A model generated the notes under the pieces. The model made no database searches. It was not told the DNA's origin and saw nothing but the letters and a program-made list of their open reading frames with translations. Positions 1 to 15,000 of a stretch of DNA of 64,000 nt are shown here, in pieces; within the stretch, counting starts at the first letter, position 1, and every line of letters begins with the position of its first letter. This DNA is from Paenibacillus sp. MZ04-78.2. GTDB taxonomy: Bacteria; Bacillota; Bacilli; Paenibacillales; NBRC-103111. The position numbers were made by a program, and so were the translations under genes. The stretch lies in NCBI RefSeq assembly GCF_024213375.1, contig NZ_JANAVJ010000010.1, forward strand, positions 85,554-149,553. The letters run 5' to 3'.

Positions 1-1
1 T

Positions 2-3000
2 TCCTACCTTGATTTTATTCAAGCAGAGCAGGAATATGAGCAGTCAGACCGGTATCAGAAGGACAAAGCTTATTGGTTAAATAAGTTTAGCGAGTTTCCG
101 GAGACGATTGGGCTCAAAACTTACAATCCCTTAACGCTTAGCACAGCCGGCAGAAGGGAGGGCGCCGAACTCAGCGAGGAGCTCCACAAGGGGATAAACG
201 CATTTTGCGAGGAGCACCGTATCAGTCTCTTTACTTTCTTTTTATCAGCCTTATATATTTACGTGCACAAGGTTACACAAGAGCAGGATATTCCGATTGG
301 TACGCTTTATGCAAACCGGACAAGCAAGAAAGAAAAGGATACGATCGGCATGTTCGTCAGTACGGTAGCGACCCGGGTTCGCGTGGAGCCGGAGACCGAG
401 ATGCTGGCCTTTTTGCAAAGCGTTGCGAAAGAGCAATCCTCGATTTTGCGCTATCAGCGGTATCCGTATAATAAAGTCATTCAAGATTTGCGCGAAACCC
501 GTCGCAGTCAGGATATACAGCGTTTGTTTGGCGGGTCCATTCAATACCGGACGTACAGCTTTGCCAAATTTGGCGAATTCACCATGCAGCCGGACAATGA
601 TTTTTGCGGCGATATCGTGAACGACTTTGACATTCATATGGTGGATGAGCTCGACCGGGGAAAAATGATGCTCTATTTCGACTACCGGACAGAGCTGTTC
701 GATGAGCAGGAAGTGGCGCAAATCATTCGTCAATTTCTAGCCGTTGCGGAGGGCATGATTAAAAGTCCGACGCAGACGATCCAACAGTTGTCTCTCCTAA
801 GCGAAACGGAAAAGGAAACGATTCTTAACGTATTTAACGATACAGCAGCCGATTATCCAAGCGGACAAAGCATTGCTACGCTTTTTGAAGAACAGGCGGG
901 ACGAACGCCAGAGCAGACGGCCGTGGTCTGCGAAGGAAAGGCCTTGACCTACAGCGAGTTAAACGAGCGAGCAAACCGGCTGGCCCGCACGATTCGCGCC
1001 CTTGGCGTTACGGCGGATGATACGGTTGGAATGATAGCGGAGCGGTCCACGCAAATGGTCGTCGGCATCTTAGCGATATTAAAAGCCGGAGGCGCTTATG
1101 TACCGGTTGATCCGGATTATCCTGAGGAACGCGTGCGTTATCTGCTGGAAGATTCCGGGGTCAACGTGCTGCTGACCGAGCGGAAGGAGTTAGTTACCGA
1201 ACACTTTAAAGGAACGATCCTGGATATAAGCAGAAAGGAGGTTTATGACGAGGATGGTTCCAACCTGGAACCGGTAAGCGGACCCAACCATTTGGCTTAT
1301 GTGATTTATACGTCCGGAACAACCGGTAAGCCAAAGGGAGTTATGGTTGAACAGCGAAATGTAGTCCGATTGGTTAAAAATACCGATTATGCTGCGCTGG
1401 ATGAAACAACGCGCATCCTGCAAACCGGATCGGTCGTCTTTGACGCGTCCACGTTTGAAATCTGGGGCGCGCTGCTGAATGGCGGACAGCTTCATTTGGT
1501 GAATAAGGACATGATCTTGCATGCGGCCAGCTTGAAGCAGACGATTCAGGAAAATGGCATTACAACGATGTTCTTGACCACTGCGCTATTTAATCAGCTC
1601 ACACAGCAGGACAGCCGCCTGTTTGCAAGCTTGGACACACTGCTTGTCGGGGGCGAGGCGCAGTCCGTGCCGCACATGAACCGCGTGCTTCAGGATAACC
1701 CCGGCTTCCGGCTCGTAAACATTTATGGTCCGACGGAAAACACGACCTTCTCAACGGCGTACGTGATTCCTGCGGAGCGGTCCAATACGGTGCCGATTGG
1801 CGGTCCGATCCGCAACTCAACGGCCTATGTTGTCGACAGCGCTATGAGGCTTCAGCCTGTCGGGGCATGGGGCGAGCTGCTGGTTGGCGGCGATGGGGTG
1901 GCCCGTGGCTACTTGAATCAACCGGAGCAAACGGCGGAGAAATTTATCGACGGCCCGTTCCGTAAAGGCGAGCGCTGCTACCGGACCGGTGATCTGGTAC
2001 GCTGGCGGGCGGACGGTACGCTGGAGTATAAGGGACGGATGGATCAGCAGGTGAAAATCCGTGGATACCGCATTGAGCTTGGCGAGATTGAGGAGCATCT
2101 TCTGCAAGTGGAGGCGGTACAGGAAGCGGTGATCATCGCGCGCGAGGATGAAAACGGACAAAAGCAGCTGTGCGCTTATTATGTGGCAGAACGCGAGCTT
2201 GGTGCCAATGAGGTCAGAAGCGCGCTGTCCCAGGAGCTGCCGGGTTACATGGTGCCGTCGTACTTTGTACAGGTTGAACAGATGCCGCTTACGCCAAATG
2301 GGAAAGTGGACCGCCGGGCACTTCCCGCTCCGGAGGGCAGCCTTCAAACAGGTGCGGAGTATGTGGCGCCACGTACCGCCGTCGAGCAGGCGCTTGTCTC
2401 GGTCTGGCAGTCTATTCTTGGCGTGAAGAATGTCGGTGTGCTGGATAATTTCTTTGAGCTGGGTGGCGATTCGATCAAAGCGATCCAGGTTTCTTCACGA
2501 TTGCTTCAAGCCGGGTATAAGCTGGAAATGAGAGAGATGTTCCAATATCCGACCGTGGCGGAGTTGAGCAGATATGTACAAGAAGCCAGCCGGATTGCCG
2601 ATCAAGGCGAGGTTTGCGGACTTGTTACGCATACCCCGATCCAGCTCTGGTATTTAGACCAGAACCCGGCTGAACCACATCACTTTAACCAGGCGTTTCT
2701 GCTTTACCGGAAAGCGGGCTTTGAGGAAGCTGCGCTTCGCTCGGCGGTGGAGGCCATCGTCAAGCATCACGATGCCCTTCGCATTGTGCTCCGCAAGACA
2801 GAGAACGGCGTTCATGAAACCTGGAATCGCGGTGCAGACGGGGAAGGCAGCGGACTGTACGGGCTGGAGATCTGCGACTTTACGCAAGTGGAGCATGTAG
2901 CTGAAGCGATTGAAACGCAAGCAAACGCGATTCAAAGCAGTATCCAGCTTCATGACGGGCCACTGGTTAAGCTGGGCCTATTCCGCTGCGCAGATGGGGA

Positions 3001-6000
3001 CCACTTGCTGATGGCCATTCACCACTGGGTTGTGGACGGCATATCGTGGCGCATATTGCTTGAGGATTTGACAGCGGGCTACGAGCAGGCACTCAGCGGT
3101 TCTGTGACGATCAAGCTTCCGCAAAAAACCGACTCGTTCCAAACGTGGGCTGACAAGCTGCTCGCCCATGCCGACAGCCCTGCTATGGAGCGCGAACGCC
3201 AGTATTGGCTGGAGTCGGGCGCTACCGGATTCCTCCCGCTGCCCAAGGACTTTGCCGACGCCGGGACGCCGACGGTTGGCAGGAGCGAGGTTGTATCGGT
3301 CCGCTGGACCCAAGAGGAAACCGAACGGCTGCTGAAGCAAGCGAACCGCGCTTATAATACAGAAATCAACGATCTGCTGCTTACTGCGCTCGGCATAGCC
3401 GTCCAGGATTGGACCGGGCATAACCGGATTGCGGTCAATCTGGAGGGGCACGGACGTGAGCCAATCCTTTCGGATGTGGATGTAACCCGTACCGTAGGCT
3501 GGTTTACAAGCCAGTTCCCGGTCGTGCTTGAAATGGGAAGCAGTGAAAAGGAAAAGAACATTTCGTACCTTATCCGCACGGTGAAGGAAGGTCTGCGCCG
3601 GATTCCTCACCGGGGCATCGGATTTGGCATACTGAAATACTTGTCGTCTATGAACAATGGGGAACAAGTGTTTGTTCAAGAGCCGGAGCTTAGCTTTAAC
3701 TATTTGGGCCAATTCGATCAGGACTTGGAGCAAAGCGGCTTGAGCTTATCCCCGCACCCAACCGGCGAATTGGTTAGCGGGCAGACGGTCATGAGGTACC
3801 CGGTTGACGTGAACAGCATGATCGTTGGCGGGGAACTGGAGATGACGATCCACTATGATACGGAAGCGTTCCGGGCAGATACCATCAAACGGTTGGCAGG
3901 GCTTCTGCAAACGAGCTTGCGTGAAGTGCTGGACCATTGCACGTCCAAGGAACAGCCGGAACTGACGCCAAGCGACCTGCAAATGAAAGGGCTTTCTCTG
4001 GCGCAGCTTGAGCAAATTACGGAGTTGATGCGCCATGTCGGCGAGCTGGAGGATGTGTTTGCCCTGACGCCGCTGCAGAAGGGCATGCTGTTCCACAGCT
4101 TAATGGACCGGCAAGCCGGCTCGTACTTTGAGCAATTGACACTGGATCTGGAAGGAAGCTTCCGGGTGGAGGCATTCCGCCGCGGCTTTGAGCTGCTTGT
4201 GCAAAGACACCAGGTTCTGCGTGCCAATTATTTGACTTCGCTGACTGACGAGCCGATTCAGGTGGTCATCCGCCATAAACCGGTCGACTTCAGCTACGAG
4301 GATCTGCGCCCGCTTGAAGCGGATGAGCGGTTGGCATACGCCGAAAGCTTCCTCCGCCAGGATAAAAAACGGGGCTTCGATCTTGAGCAGGGCGCGTTAA
4401 TGCGCGTTTCCGTACTGCAAACCGGCGATCAGTCGTACCGCATGGTATGGAGCTTCCATCATATTTTGATGGACGGCTGGTGCTTATCGCTCATGTTAGG
4501 CGAGGTGTTCGAGAGCTACCACGCTTATCTTAGCTCGAAGCAACCGAAGCTTGCCCCTGTTACGCCTTTCAGCCGGTATTTTGATTGGCTGGAAAAGCAG
4601 GACGACCAGGAAGCGAAGCAATTCTGGTCCCAGTATTTGTCCGGTTATGAGCAGATGACGTTACTCCCTCGATCGGACTCTGGGGATGACGCAAGCGGAT
4701 TTGCACCCGTTAAGCAAACCTTCTTGCTGAACCGAGAATTGACCGAGAAGTTGAACCGTGTGGCCAAGCAGCACCAGGTCACCTTATACACGTTGATACA
4801 AACGGCATGGGGCGTCATCCTGCAAAATTACAACAACAGTCCCGATGTCGTGTTCGGCAGCGTCGTGTCGGGCCGTCCGGCGGAAATTCCAGGCGTGGAG
4901 AGCATCGTCGGCCTGTTCATCAATACGATACCGGTCCGTCTTCAAACGGTGCCGGGCGAAAGCTTCGCCCAGGCGATGATCCGCAGCCAGGAGCAGACCT
5001 TGAAAACGCAAAGCTATGATACGTATCCGCTCTTTGAGATCCAGAAGCTGACGGAACAGAAGCAGGATTTAATCAACCATATTATTGTGTTTGAAAACTA
5101 TCCGATGGAAGAGCAAGCTGAGCAACTGCTAATGAAGGGCGGCGGCGAAAGCGGATTTGCGATTTCGAACGTCGTGATGTCCGAGCAAACGACCTATGAT
5201 TTCAACATGATTGTCATGCCGGGCGACGAGCTTCGCTTCCAGTTTGAATATAACGCGAACGCCTTTGATTTGACTGAAATTGAGCAAATGCAGCACCATT
5301 TCGTGCATGCGCTGGAGCAGATTGCAGCGAACCCTGCTATTCCGGTGGACAAGCTGGAGCTGGTAACCGGGCAGGAGAAGGAGTTGCTGCTGCATGGCTT
5401 CAACGACACGGCCGCGGAGTATCCCCAGGAGCGGACGATTCATGAGTTGTTCGAGGAGCAGGCGGCCCGCACGCCGGAGCGGACAGCAGTGCTGTTCGAG
5501 GACGAGCGGCTGACGTACCGCGAACTGAACGAGCGGGCGAACCGCCTGGCGCGGACGCTGCGCGCTGAAGGCGTAGGCGCGGATGTGCCTGTAGCGATCA
5601 TGGTTGAGCGCTCGCTGGAGATGATTGTCGGCATCTACGCGATTCTGAAGGCGGGCGGCGCTTACGTGCCCATCGATCCGGAGTATCCGGCGGAGCGTAT
5701 CCGCTATATCGTCGAAGATTCGGGGGCATGGTTGCTGCTGACGCAAAGCCGCTTCCTGGACCGCGTGCCGGCGGAGCTGGAAGGCCGAGTTCTTGATTTG
5801 AACGAGGGGGCGGTTTACGCCGAAGATGCGACGAATCTGCCGCTTGGTGCCGGTCCGCGCGACATGGCTTACGTTATCTATACGTCGGGCTCGACCGGCA
5901 AACCGAAAGGCGCGGCGATCGAGCATCATTCCGTACTCAACCGTATCCTGTGGATGCATGAGCGCTACCCGATTGGCGAGGCGGACGTTATTCTGCAAAA

Positions 6001-9000
6001 AACGACCTTTACGTTCGACGTGTCGGTGTGGGAGCTGTTCTGGTGGGCCATGGCCGGCTCAAGCGTCTGCCTGTTGACACCGGGCGGAGAGAAAAACCCA
6101 GAGCTTATTTTGCAGGCGATCAGCCGTTATGGCGTGACCACGATGCACTTTGTACCGGCCATGCTTCATGCGTTCATGGATTACGCGGAGCAGCAGCCGA
6201 AGCCAACGGTCACGGAACAAACGTCCAGCCTGCGCCATGTATTCGCCAGTGGAGAGGCGCTGCCGCCGCAGCACGTGGCCCGCTTCCAAGAAGCGATTGG
6301 CCGGGTGAACCGGACGCGGCTGATCAATCTGTACGGACCGACGGAAGCAACGGTGGACGTGTCGTACTTCGATTGCGAGCCGGATGAGTCCTATGCGGTG
6401 ATTCCAATCGGCAAGCCGGTGCACAATACACGGCTGTATATCTTGAAGGAAGGCACGGAGCAGTTGCAGCCGGTCGGTGTGGCTGGCGAGCTGTGCATCG
6501 CCGGGGTGCAGGTGGCAAGAGGCTACTTAAACCGTCCGGAATTAACGGCGGAGAAGTTTACGGCTGATCCATTTGTGGCAGGCGAGCGGATGTACCGGAG
6601 CGGAGACCTGGCCAGATGGCTGCCCGATGGGAACATCGAGTATCTGGGCCGGATCGACCATCAGGTGAAAATCCGCGGTTACCGAATTGAGCTGGGCGAG
6701 CTGGAAACCGAGCTGCTCCGCATCGACTCGGTGCTGGAATCGGTCGTCGTGGCCCGCGAGGACGGCCAAGGCCAGAAGCTGCTGTGCGCCTACTATGTGG
6801 CGACAAAAGAGCTGACGGCGGGCGAGCTGCGCGAGGCGCTATCGAAAGAGCTGCCAAGCTACATGGTGCCTACGTACTTTACCCAGGTTGAACGGATGCC
6901 GCTTTCCGCTAACGGCAAGATCGACCGCAAGTCGCTTCCTGCGCCGGAAGCAAGCGTGCAGTCAGGCGAGGCCTATGCCGCACCGCGTACGCCAGTGGAG
7001 CGTGCGCTCGCGAATATCCTGCAGACGGTGCTCGGCTTGAGGACGGTCGGCATTCACGACAATTTCTTTGATTTGGGCGGCGATTCCATCAAGTCGATCC
7101 AGGTGGCGTCCCGCATGATGCAAGCCGGCTATAAGCTGGAGATGAAAGATATTTTCAAATATCCGACCATCGCTTCGTTGAGCGCTCATGTCCGTATAGC
7201 CGTCCGGCTTGCGGATCAAGGGGAGGTAACGGGTGAGGCGCCGCTAACCCCGGTTCAGCGCTGGTTCTTTGAGCATAATCCGTCTCAGCCGCAGCATTTT
7301 AACCAGTCGTTCATGATCTACCGTCCGGATCGTTTTGAAGAAGGGGCCTTGCGCCAGACGTTCCATAAGCTGGCTGAGCATCATGACGCGCTGCGCCTGG
7401 TTGTCCAAGATAGCGGAAGCGGCTATCAAGTCCGGTACCGTGCCGTCACGGAGGGCGAACTGCTTGACCTTGCAGTCATCGATCTGCAGGACAGAAAGAT
7501 GGACGATTCCTTAAACCATTGGATCGAGGAGAAGGCGACGGAAATTCAAGGCTCCATCGATCTAAACGCCGGACCGTTCGTCAAGCTGGGACTGTTCCGT
7601 TGCGCGGATGGCGACCACCTGTTGATCGCGGTGCACCATTTGGCTATTGATGTGGTGTCATGGCGTATCTTGTTTGAAGATTTCATGACGGGATACGAGC
7701 AGGCGTCAAAAGGTGAAGCGATCCGGCTGCCGCTGAAGACAGACTCGTTCCAAGCTTGGGCCCAGGGACTCGAACAATACACGGACAGCCCGGCTCTGGA
7801 CAGCGAAAGGGCCTACTGGCAGCAGATCGAACAGGCATCCTGCCGTCCGCTGCCTAAGGATTATGCGTACGAACGCCCGCAGCTGCAGGACAGCGAGCTG
7901 ATTACGCTAAATTGGACGCCTGAGGAAACCGTACAACTGCTGAAACAGGCGCACCGCGCTTATAACACGGAAATGAACGACTTGCTGCTCACGGCGCTCG
8001 GTATCGCTATTCAGCGCTGGAGCGGCCTGGAGGATGTGCTGGTTAGTCTGGAAGGGCACGGACGCGAGCCGATTATTCCGGACCTGGACATGACACGCAC
8101 TGTCGGCTGGTTTACGAGCGTGTACCCGGTGCTGCTGTCGCAAGGAGCCGATATGACGCTGCGCGAGCGGATCAAGCGGACCAAAGAGCAGCTTCACGCC
8201 ATACCGGATAAAGGTATCGGCTACGGCCTTCTAAGGTATCTATCACGGAAGCAGGAAGCTCCGGCGCTGCGGGCCGAGCCTGAAATCAGCTTCAACTATT
8301 TGGGACAGCTTGATCAGGACTTCCAGCAGCATGATATTCGCTTGTCTCCGTTTGCCGGCGGAATGACGGCGAGCGCTGATATAGCGCTGCGCTTTGCGCT
8401 TGATTTGAACAGCTTAGTCGTAGACGGGGCTTTGCAGCTCGCGATTAGGTACAGCGCTAAGCAGTACCGCAGGGAAACGGTGGAGCAGCTCGCTGGCCAT
8501 CTCCATGCCAGCCTGCAGGAAGTGATTGCGCATTGCGTTTCGAAGGATCGCACCGAGCTGACGCCAAGCGATGTGTCCTTGAAAGGCGTAACGATTGAGG
8601 AATTGGAGCGGCTTATGCTGCAAACGGCGGCTATTGGCGAGATCGAGAACGTGTACAACTTGACGCCAATGCAAAAAGGCATCTTGTTCCACGGCCTGCT
8701 GGAAGCCGGCTCCGGGGCGTATTTTGAAGAGACGTCGTTCGATTTGAAGGGCGAGTTCGAGCCGGGAGCATTCGCTCAAAGTCTCGACTTGCTGGTGCAG
8801 CGCCATGAAGCCCTGCGCACGAACTTCTTCACAGCGTGGAAGGAAAACCCTGTCCAGGTCGTATTCCGCAGCAAACGCGGCACACGGGTCTTCGAGGATC
8901 TTAGCGGGTTCAGCGCCGAGGAACGTGAAGCGGAAATCGCGCGGTTTAAGCGCGAGGATCGGGAGAAAGGCTTTGATCTCGCCCGTGATCCGCTGCTGCG

Positions 9001-12000
9001 CATCGCGATTTTGCGTACCGGCCCTCAAGAGCACCATATGATCTGGAGCTTCCACCATATCATCATGGACGGCTGGTGCCTCTCGATTGTGGCACAGGAA
9101 GTGTTCGAAGCTTACTTTGCGCTGGTCAGGGGCAAGCAGCCTGAGCTATCCGAGGTATGGGCGTACAGCTCTTACATCGAATGGCTGGAGCGGCAAAACA
9201 CGCAAGAAGCGTCCGCTTATTGGAGCAGCTACCTGGCAGGTTACGAAGAGCAAACCTTGCTGCCTGTTGGCAAGCCGGGGAACTCGGAGGACGTATCCGG
9301 GTATCGCGCGCAGCGTTACGAGTGTGAGCTTGGAAGCGAGTTGACAAAACGGATTCATCAGACGGCCAAAGCGCATCAAGTTACGATCAACACATTGATC
9401 CAAGCCGCATGGGGAATCGTGATTCAACGGTACAACGGAACGGATGATGCGGTATTCGGCAGCGTGGTGTCGGGACGTCCTGCAGAAATTCCGGGTGTGG
9501 AGCGGATGATCGGATTATTCATCAACACGATTCCCGTCCGCATCCGCTGCGCAGGGGAGGAAAGCTTTGCTGACGTCATGAAGCGGGCGCAGGAGCAGGC
9601 GATTGCCTCCAATGCCTACGAAACGTTCCCGCTGTATGAAATCCAGACATTGACGGAGCAGAAGCAGGATCTGATTCGTCATATCGTGATCTTTGAAAAC
9701 TATCCGGTGGATGAAAAGATGGAGCAGCTTGGCGGAGAGCATTCCGCGCTTCGATTGTCCGGCATTCAAAGTATGGAGCAAACGAACTATGATTTAAACC
9801 TTGTTGTGCTGCCGGGCGAATCGATGAAGCTTTACATTGGTTATAACGCAGCCGCATTTGAGTCGAAAGCGATCAAACGGATTCAGGCGCACCTGACTTA
9901 CCTGCTGGAGCAGGTCGTGGCAAACCCGGATATCCGCATTCACGAGATGGAGCTGGTGAGCGGGGTGGAGAAGGAGCAGATTTTGCATGCGTTCAACGAC
10001 ACCGCGATCAACTCGCCTCGCGAGAAGACGATCTACCAGTTACTGGAGGAACAAACGGAGCGGAGGCCGGAGCAGGTTGCTGTCTACTGCGAAGGCCAGC
10101 GGCTGACGTACCGCGAGCTGAACGAGCGGGCCAACCGCCTCGCCCGCACGCTGCGCAGCGCTGGGGTGCAGCGCGACCGGTTCGTCGGCCTGATGGTCGA
10201 GCGCTCGCTGGAGATGATCGTCGGCGTGTTCGCGATCCTCAAAGCCGGCGGCGCGTATGTGCCAATCGATCCGGAGTATCCGGAAGACCGCATCCGTTAC
10301 ATGCTGGAGGATTCGGGCGCGAAGCTGCTGCTGACGCAGGAACGCCTTCGCGAGCGCATCGCCGCCGACCTGAAGGATGTTACGGTGCTTGCGGCGGACG
10401 ATGAGGCGAACTACGATGCCGACGGCTCGAACCTGGAGCCGGTATCCGGCGCGGACGACTTGGCCTATGTCATCTACACCTCGGGTACAACCGGCAAGCC
10501 GAAGGGCGTCATGCTGGAGCATCACGGGCTGACGAACCTGAAAGCTTATTACGACCACACGCTGCGTATCGGCGTAGAGGACCGCGTGTTGCTGTTCGCC
10601 AGCCTGTCGTTTGACGCGGCCTGCTGGGAGATCTTCCAGGCGCTGTTCTGCGGCGCGACCTTGTACGTGCCGACGAAGGATACGATTCTGAACTATCAGT
10701 TGTTTGAAACGTATATGGCGGAACATCAAATTACGGTCGCAGCCCTGCCGCCAACGTATGCGGTGTATCTGGAGCCGGAGCATATGCCAAGCCTGCGCAT
10801 TCTGTTCACAGTGGGTTCCGCCTCGTCGCCGGAGTTGGTGCAGAAGTGGAAGGACAAGGTGGCGTACTACAACGGGTACGGTCCGACGGAAAACTCGGTA
10901 GCGACGTCGATCTGGCTGGTCTCGGAAGATCCGGAGGCAGGCAGGCTGGTTTCGATCGGGCGGCCGGTGCCCAATCACCGGGTATACATCGTGGACACGC
11001 ACGGGCATCTATTGCCGGCAGGCGTGGCAGGCGAGCTGTGCGTAGCCGGTGCGGGTCTGGCCAGAGGCTACTTGGATCGTCCGGAGCTGACGGCGGAGGT
11101 ATTCGTGACCAGCCGCTTCAGCGGAGAGCGGATGTACCGGACGGGCGACCTGGCGAGATGGCTGCCGGACGGGCGGCTTGAATATTTGGGCCGGATCGAC
11201 CACCAGGTGAAAATCCGCGGTTACCGGATCGAGCTGGGCGAGATCGAAGCGAAGCTCCTGCAGGTGGAAGCGGTGCAGGAAGTGCTCGTAATCGCGCGGG
11301 AAGACGGCCAAGGCCAGCAGCAGCTCTGCGCGTACTACGTGGCAAGCGAGGAATTGGCGGCAAGCGAACTGCGCCAAGTTCTGAGCGAGAAACTGCCAAG
11401 CTACATGGTGCCGGCGCACTTCGTGCAGCTGGAAGCGATGCCGCTGACGCCGAACGACAAGATCGACCGCAAGGTGCTGCCTGAACCGGACGTCAGCGGG
11501 CAAACTGGCGCAGATTACGCGCCGCCGCGCACGCTAGTGGAACGTTCCGTGGCAGCCATCTGGCAGGGCGTGCTTGGAGCGAGCGCGGTCGGCATCCACG
11601 ATAATTTCTTCGAGCTGGGAGGCGACTCGATCAAGTCGATCCAAGTGTCCTCCCGCTTGCTGCAGCAAGGCTATAAGCTGGAAATGAAGGATTTGTTCGC
11701 GTATCCGACTATCGCAGGGCTCAGTCCTTATGTCCAGACAACAGTCGCCAAGGCCGATCAAGGAGCGGTAACTGGAGAGGCTCGGCTAACACCGATTCAG
11801 CACTGGTTCTTCGAGCAAAATTTTGCCGAGCCGCACTACTTTAACCAAGCCTTGCTGCTCCATCGGGCAGAGGGCTTTGAGGAAGCGGCGCTCCGTCAAG
11901 CCTTCGCGAAGCTGGTCGAGCATCACGACGCGCTTCGTATGGTATACAAAGCGGCCCCGGACGGCTTCACCGCCTGGAACCGGGATGTGCATGAAGGCAA

Positions 12001-15000
12001 GCCGCTTGAGCTGAGCTTGTTCGATTACCGGGATGCGGATCATGCCCGCGAGCTGGTGGAATCGAAAGCATGCGAGCTGCAGGCCGGTATCGATTTGCAG
12101 GAAGGACCGCTCCTGAAGCTTGGTCTGTTCCGCTGTGCGGATGGAGATCATCTCCTGATCGCGATTCATCATCTCGTGATCGACGGTGTATCGTGGCGCA
12201 TTTTGTTCGAGGATTTGAAGACGGCTTACGACCAGGCTGTTCAAGGCGAAACGATCCGGCTGCCACATAAGACCGATTCGTTCCGGACATGGAGCGAAGA
12301 GCTGCGGAAGGCGGCAGCTAGCGACGAATTGCAGCGGGAGTTGGCGTACTGGCGTGACCTGGATAAAGTGGAGACGGCTGTACTGCCGAAGGAAGACGGA
12401 CAGGACGGCGGACTCACGCTTGCCGACAGCGGAACGGTGACGGTAGAATGGTCAGCCGAAGCAACCGAGCAGCTGTTGAAGCAAGCAAACCGCGCCTATA
12501 ACACGAATGTGAACGATCTGCTGCTTGCCGCTCTCGGCCTTGCCGTTCAGGATTGGACCGGACAAGAGAGGCTGTTGATCAGCTTGGAAGGCCATGGCCG
12601 CGAGGCTGATGCCATCGGCTTGGAGCTGGATCTGTCGCGGACGATCGGCTGGTTCACAAGCCAGTATCCGGTGCTGTTAACGGTGGAAGGCAGCCAGGCG
12701 CTTGGCAAACAGATCAAACAGGTGAAGGAAGATCTTCGTCGCATCCCGCGCAAAGGTATCGGCTACGGCATCCTGCGGTACGTATCGGAGCTTCCGGAGG
12801 CCGAACGTCTGCGGCAAGAACCGGAGATCAGCTTCAACTATTTGGGCCAATTCGATGAAGATTTGCAGAACGGTGCTTTCGGGTTTTCCCCGTATTCGAG
12901 CGGACAGTCTGTGAGCGAACAAACGGCGCTGCAGCATGCGCTCACCTTCAACGGCATGGTATCGGGCGGCCGGCTGACGATGACGCTGTTGTACAACGCC
13001 AAGGCCTTCCGTCTGGAAACCATCGAGCATGTAGCTCAACTGCTGCATGACCGTCTGGTCGAGGTGCTGGAGCACTGCGTGACGAAAAAGCAGGCCGAAC
13101 TGACGCCAAGCGACGTGCAGCGGAAAGGCTTGACCATCGACGAACTGGAGGAACTCATCCGGCAAGCCGAGCAAACGGGCGAAGTGGAGAATGTGTATGC
13201 GCTCACGCCGATGCAGAAAGGCATGCTCTTTCACAGCCTGCTTGAGCCTAAATCGGGAGCTTACTTCCAGCAAGCCGCTTTTGAGTTGGTCGGACGCTTT
13301 GATGTCGGAGCTTTTGCCCAAAGCCTAGAGCTGCTGGTACAGCGGCATACGGTGCTGCGCACGAATATGGTCAACGATTCGAGGCAGGAGCCGCTGCAAA
13401 TGGTGTACAGGTCAAAAGCAAGCGAGTTTTATTTTGAGGATGTGCGTGATCTTGGCGATGCCGATCAAAGGGCTTATGTCGCCGCCTTTGCCGCCAAGGA
13501 CCGAGTCAGAGGCTTTGATCTCGCAGCGGATGCGCTGATGCGGATCGGGATTCTCCAAACGGGAGATACGGAGTATTCGTTCGTGTGGAGCTTCCATCAC
13601 ATCGTGATGGACGGCTGGTGCATATCCTTGCTGTACCAGGAAGTGTTCGGCGCTTACTTTGCTATCCACCAAAAGCGCGAGGTCAAGCTGCCGCAGGTCA
13701 CACCTTACGTCCGTTACATGGAATGGCTGGATAAGCAGGATGCAGGCCAAGCTGCGGCTTATTGGAAGGAGTATTTGTCCGGGTATGAGCAGCATACGGA
13801 TTTACCGAACCGTAAGACGGCCGATGTCAAGCAGCGTTATGAGCTGGAAAAAGTGTCGCGCTTAACCGGCAAGCCGCTCAGCGCAGCCCTGCAGCGGACA
13901 GCCAAGGCGCATCAGGTCACCATCAATACGTTGCTGCAAACCGCCTGGGGCATTGCGCTGCAGCGCTACAACAACAGCACCGATGTCGTATTCGGCAGCG
14001 TTGTATCGGGCCGTCCGGCAGACATTCCGGGCGTAGAGGGGATCATCGGGCTGTTCATCAACACCATTCCGGTGCGTGTCCAAAGCGAGGCCGGCGAGAG
14101 CTTTGCCCACATGCTGAAACGGGGCCAGGCGCAGGCTATCGAGTCGAACGATTACGATACGTATCCGCTCTACGAAATTCAGGCGCATACGGTACAAAAG
14201 CAGGATTTGATCAGCCATCTTCTGATCTTTGAAAATTATCCGCTGGATGAAGAAATCGAACGGATTGGAGAACGCGGGTCGGATGCTTTCGAAATCCGCA
14301 ACGCCCGGATGAACGAGCAGACGAATTATGACTTCACCGTTACGATCATACCTGGCGCGGATATCAGGATCGACTTCGGCTACAATGCGGTTATCTATGA
14401 TCGCGAGGATGCCAAGCGGATACAGGAACACTTTATTCATCTGCTGGAGCAGGTTACCACAAATCCGGATGTGTCGGTAGACAAGCTGGAGCTGGTGACA
14501 GCGCGAGAGAAAGAGCTGCTGCTGAACAACTTCAATGACAACACGGCGGAGTATCCGCGGGAACAAACGATTCATGGCTTGTTCGAAGAACAGGTCCGCC
14601 GCTCGGTGGAGAAGATTGCCGTCTCTTGCGGTAATGAGCATATGACGTACCGCGAGCTGAACGAGCGGGCCAATCGTTTAGCCCGCCATCTCCGCGCCCA
14701 TGGCGTAGGGCCGGATGTCCGCGTCGGCTTGCTTGCCGAACGCTCGCTGGAGATGATCGTCGGCATTCTGGCGACGATCAAAGCGGGCGGCGCTTACGTG
14801 CCGCTGGACCCGGATTATCCGCAGGACCGGCTGCAGTTTATGCTGGAGGACAGCGGTTCGCGCGTGCTGCTGGCACAGACACATCTGCTCGGCGCGGTAT
14901 CGTATGCCGGTGCGGTGCTTAACCTGAACGACCCGTCGCTGTATATAGGAAACGGATGTAACCTGAAGCCGATAAATAAGCCTGGCGATATGGCCTATAT

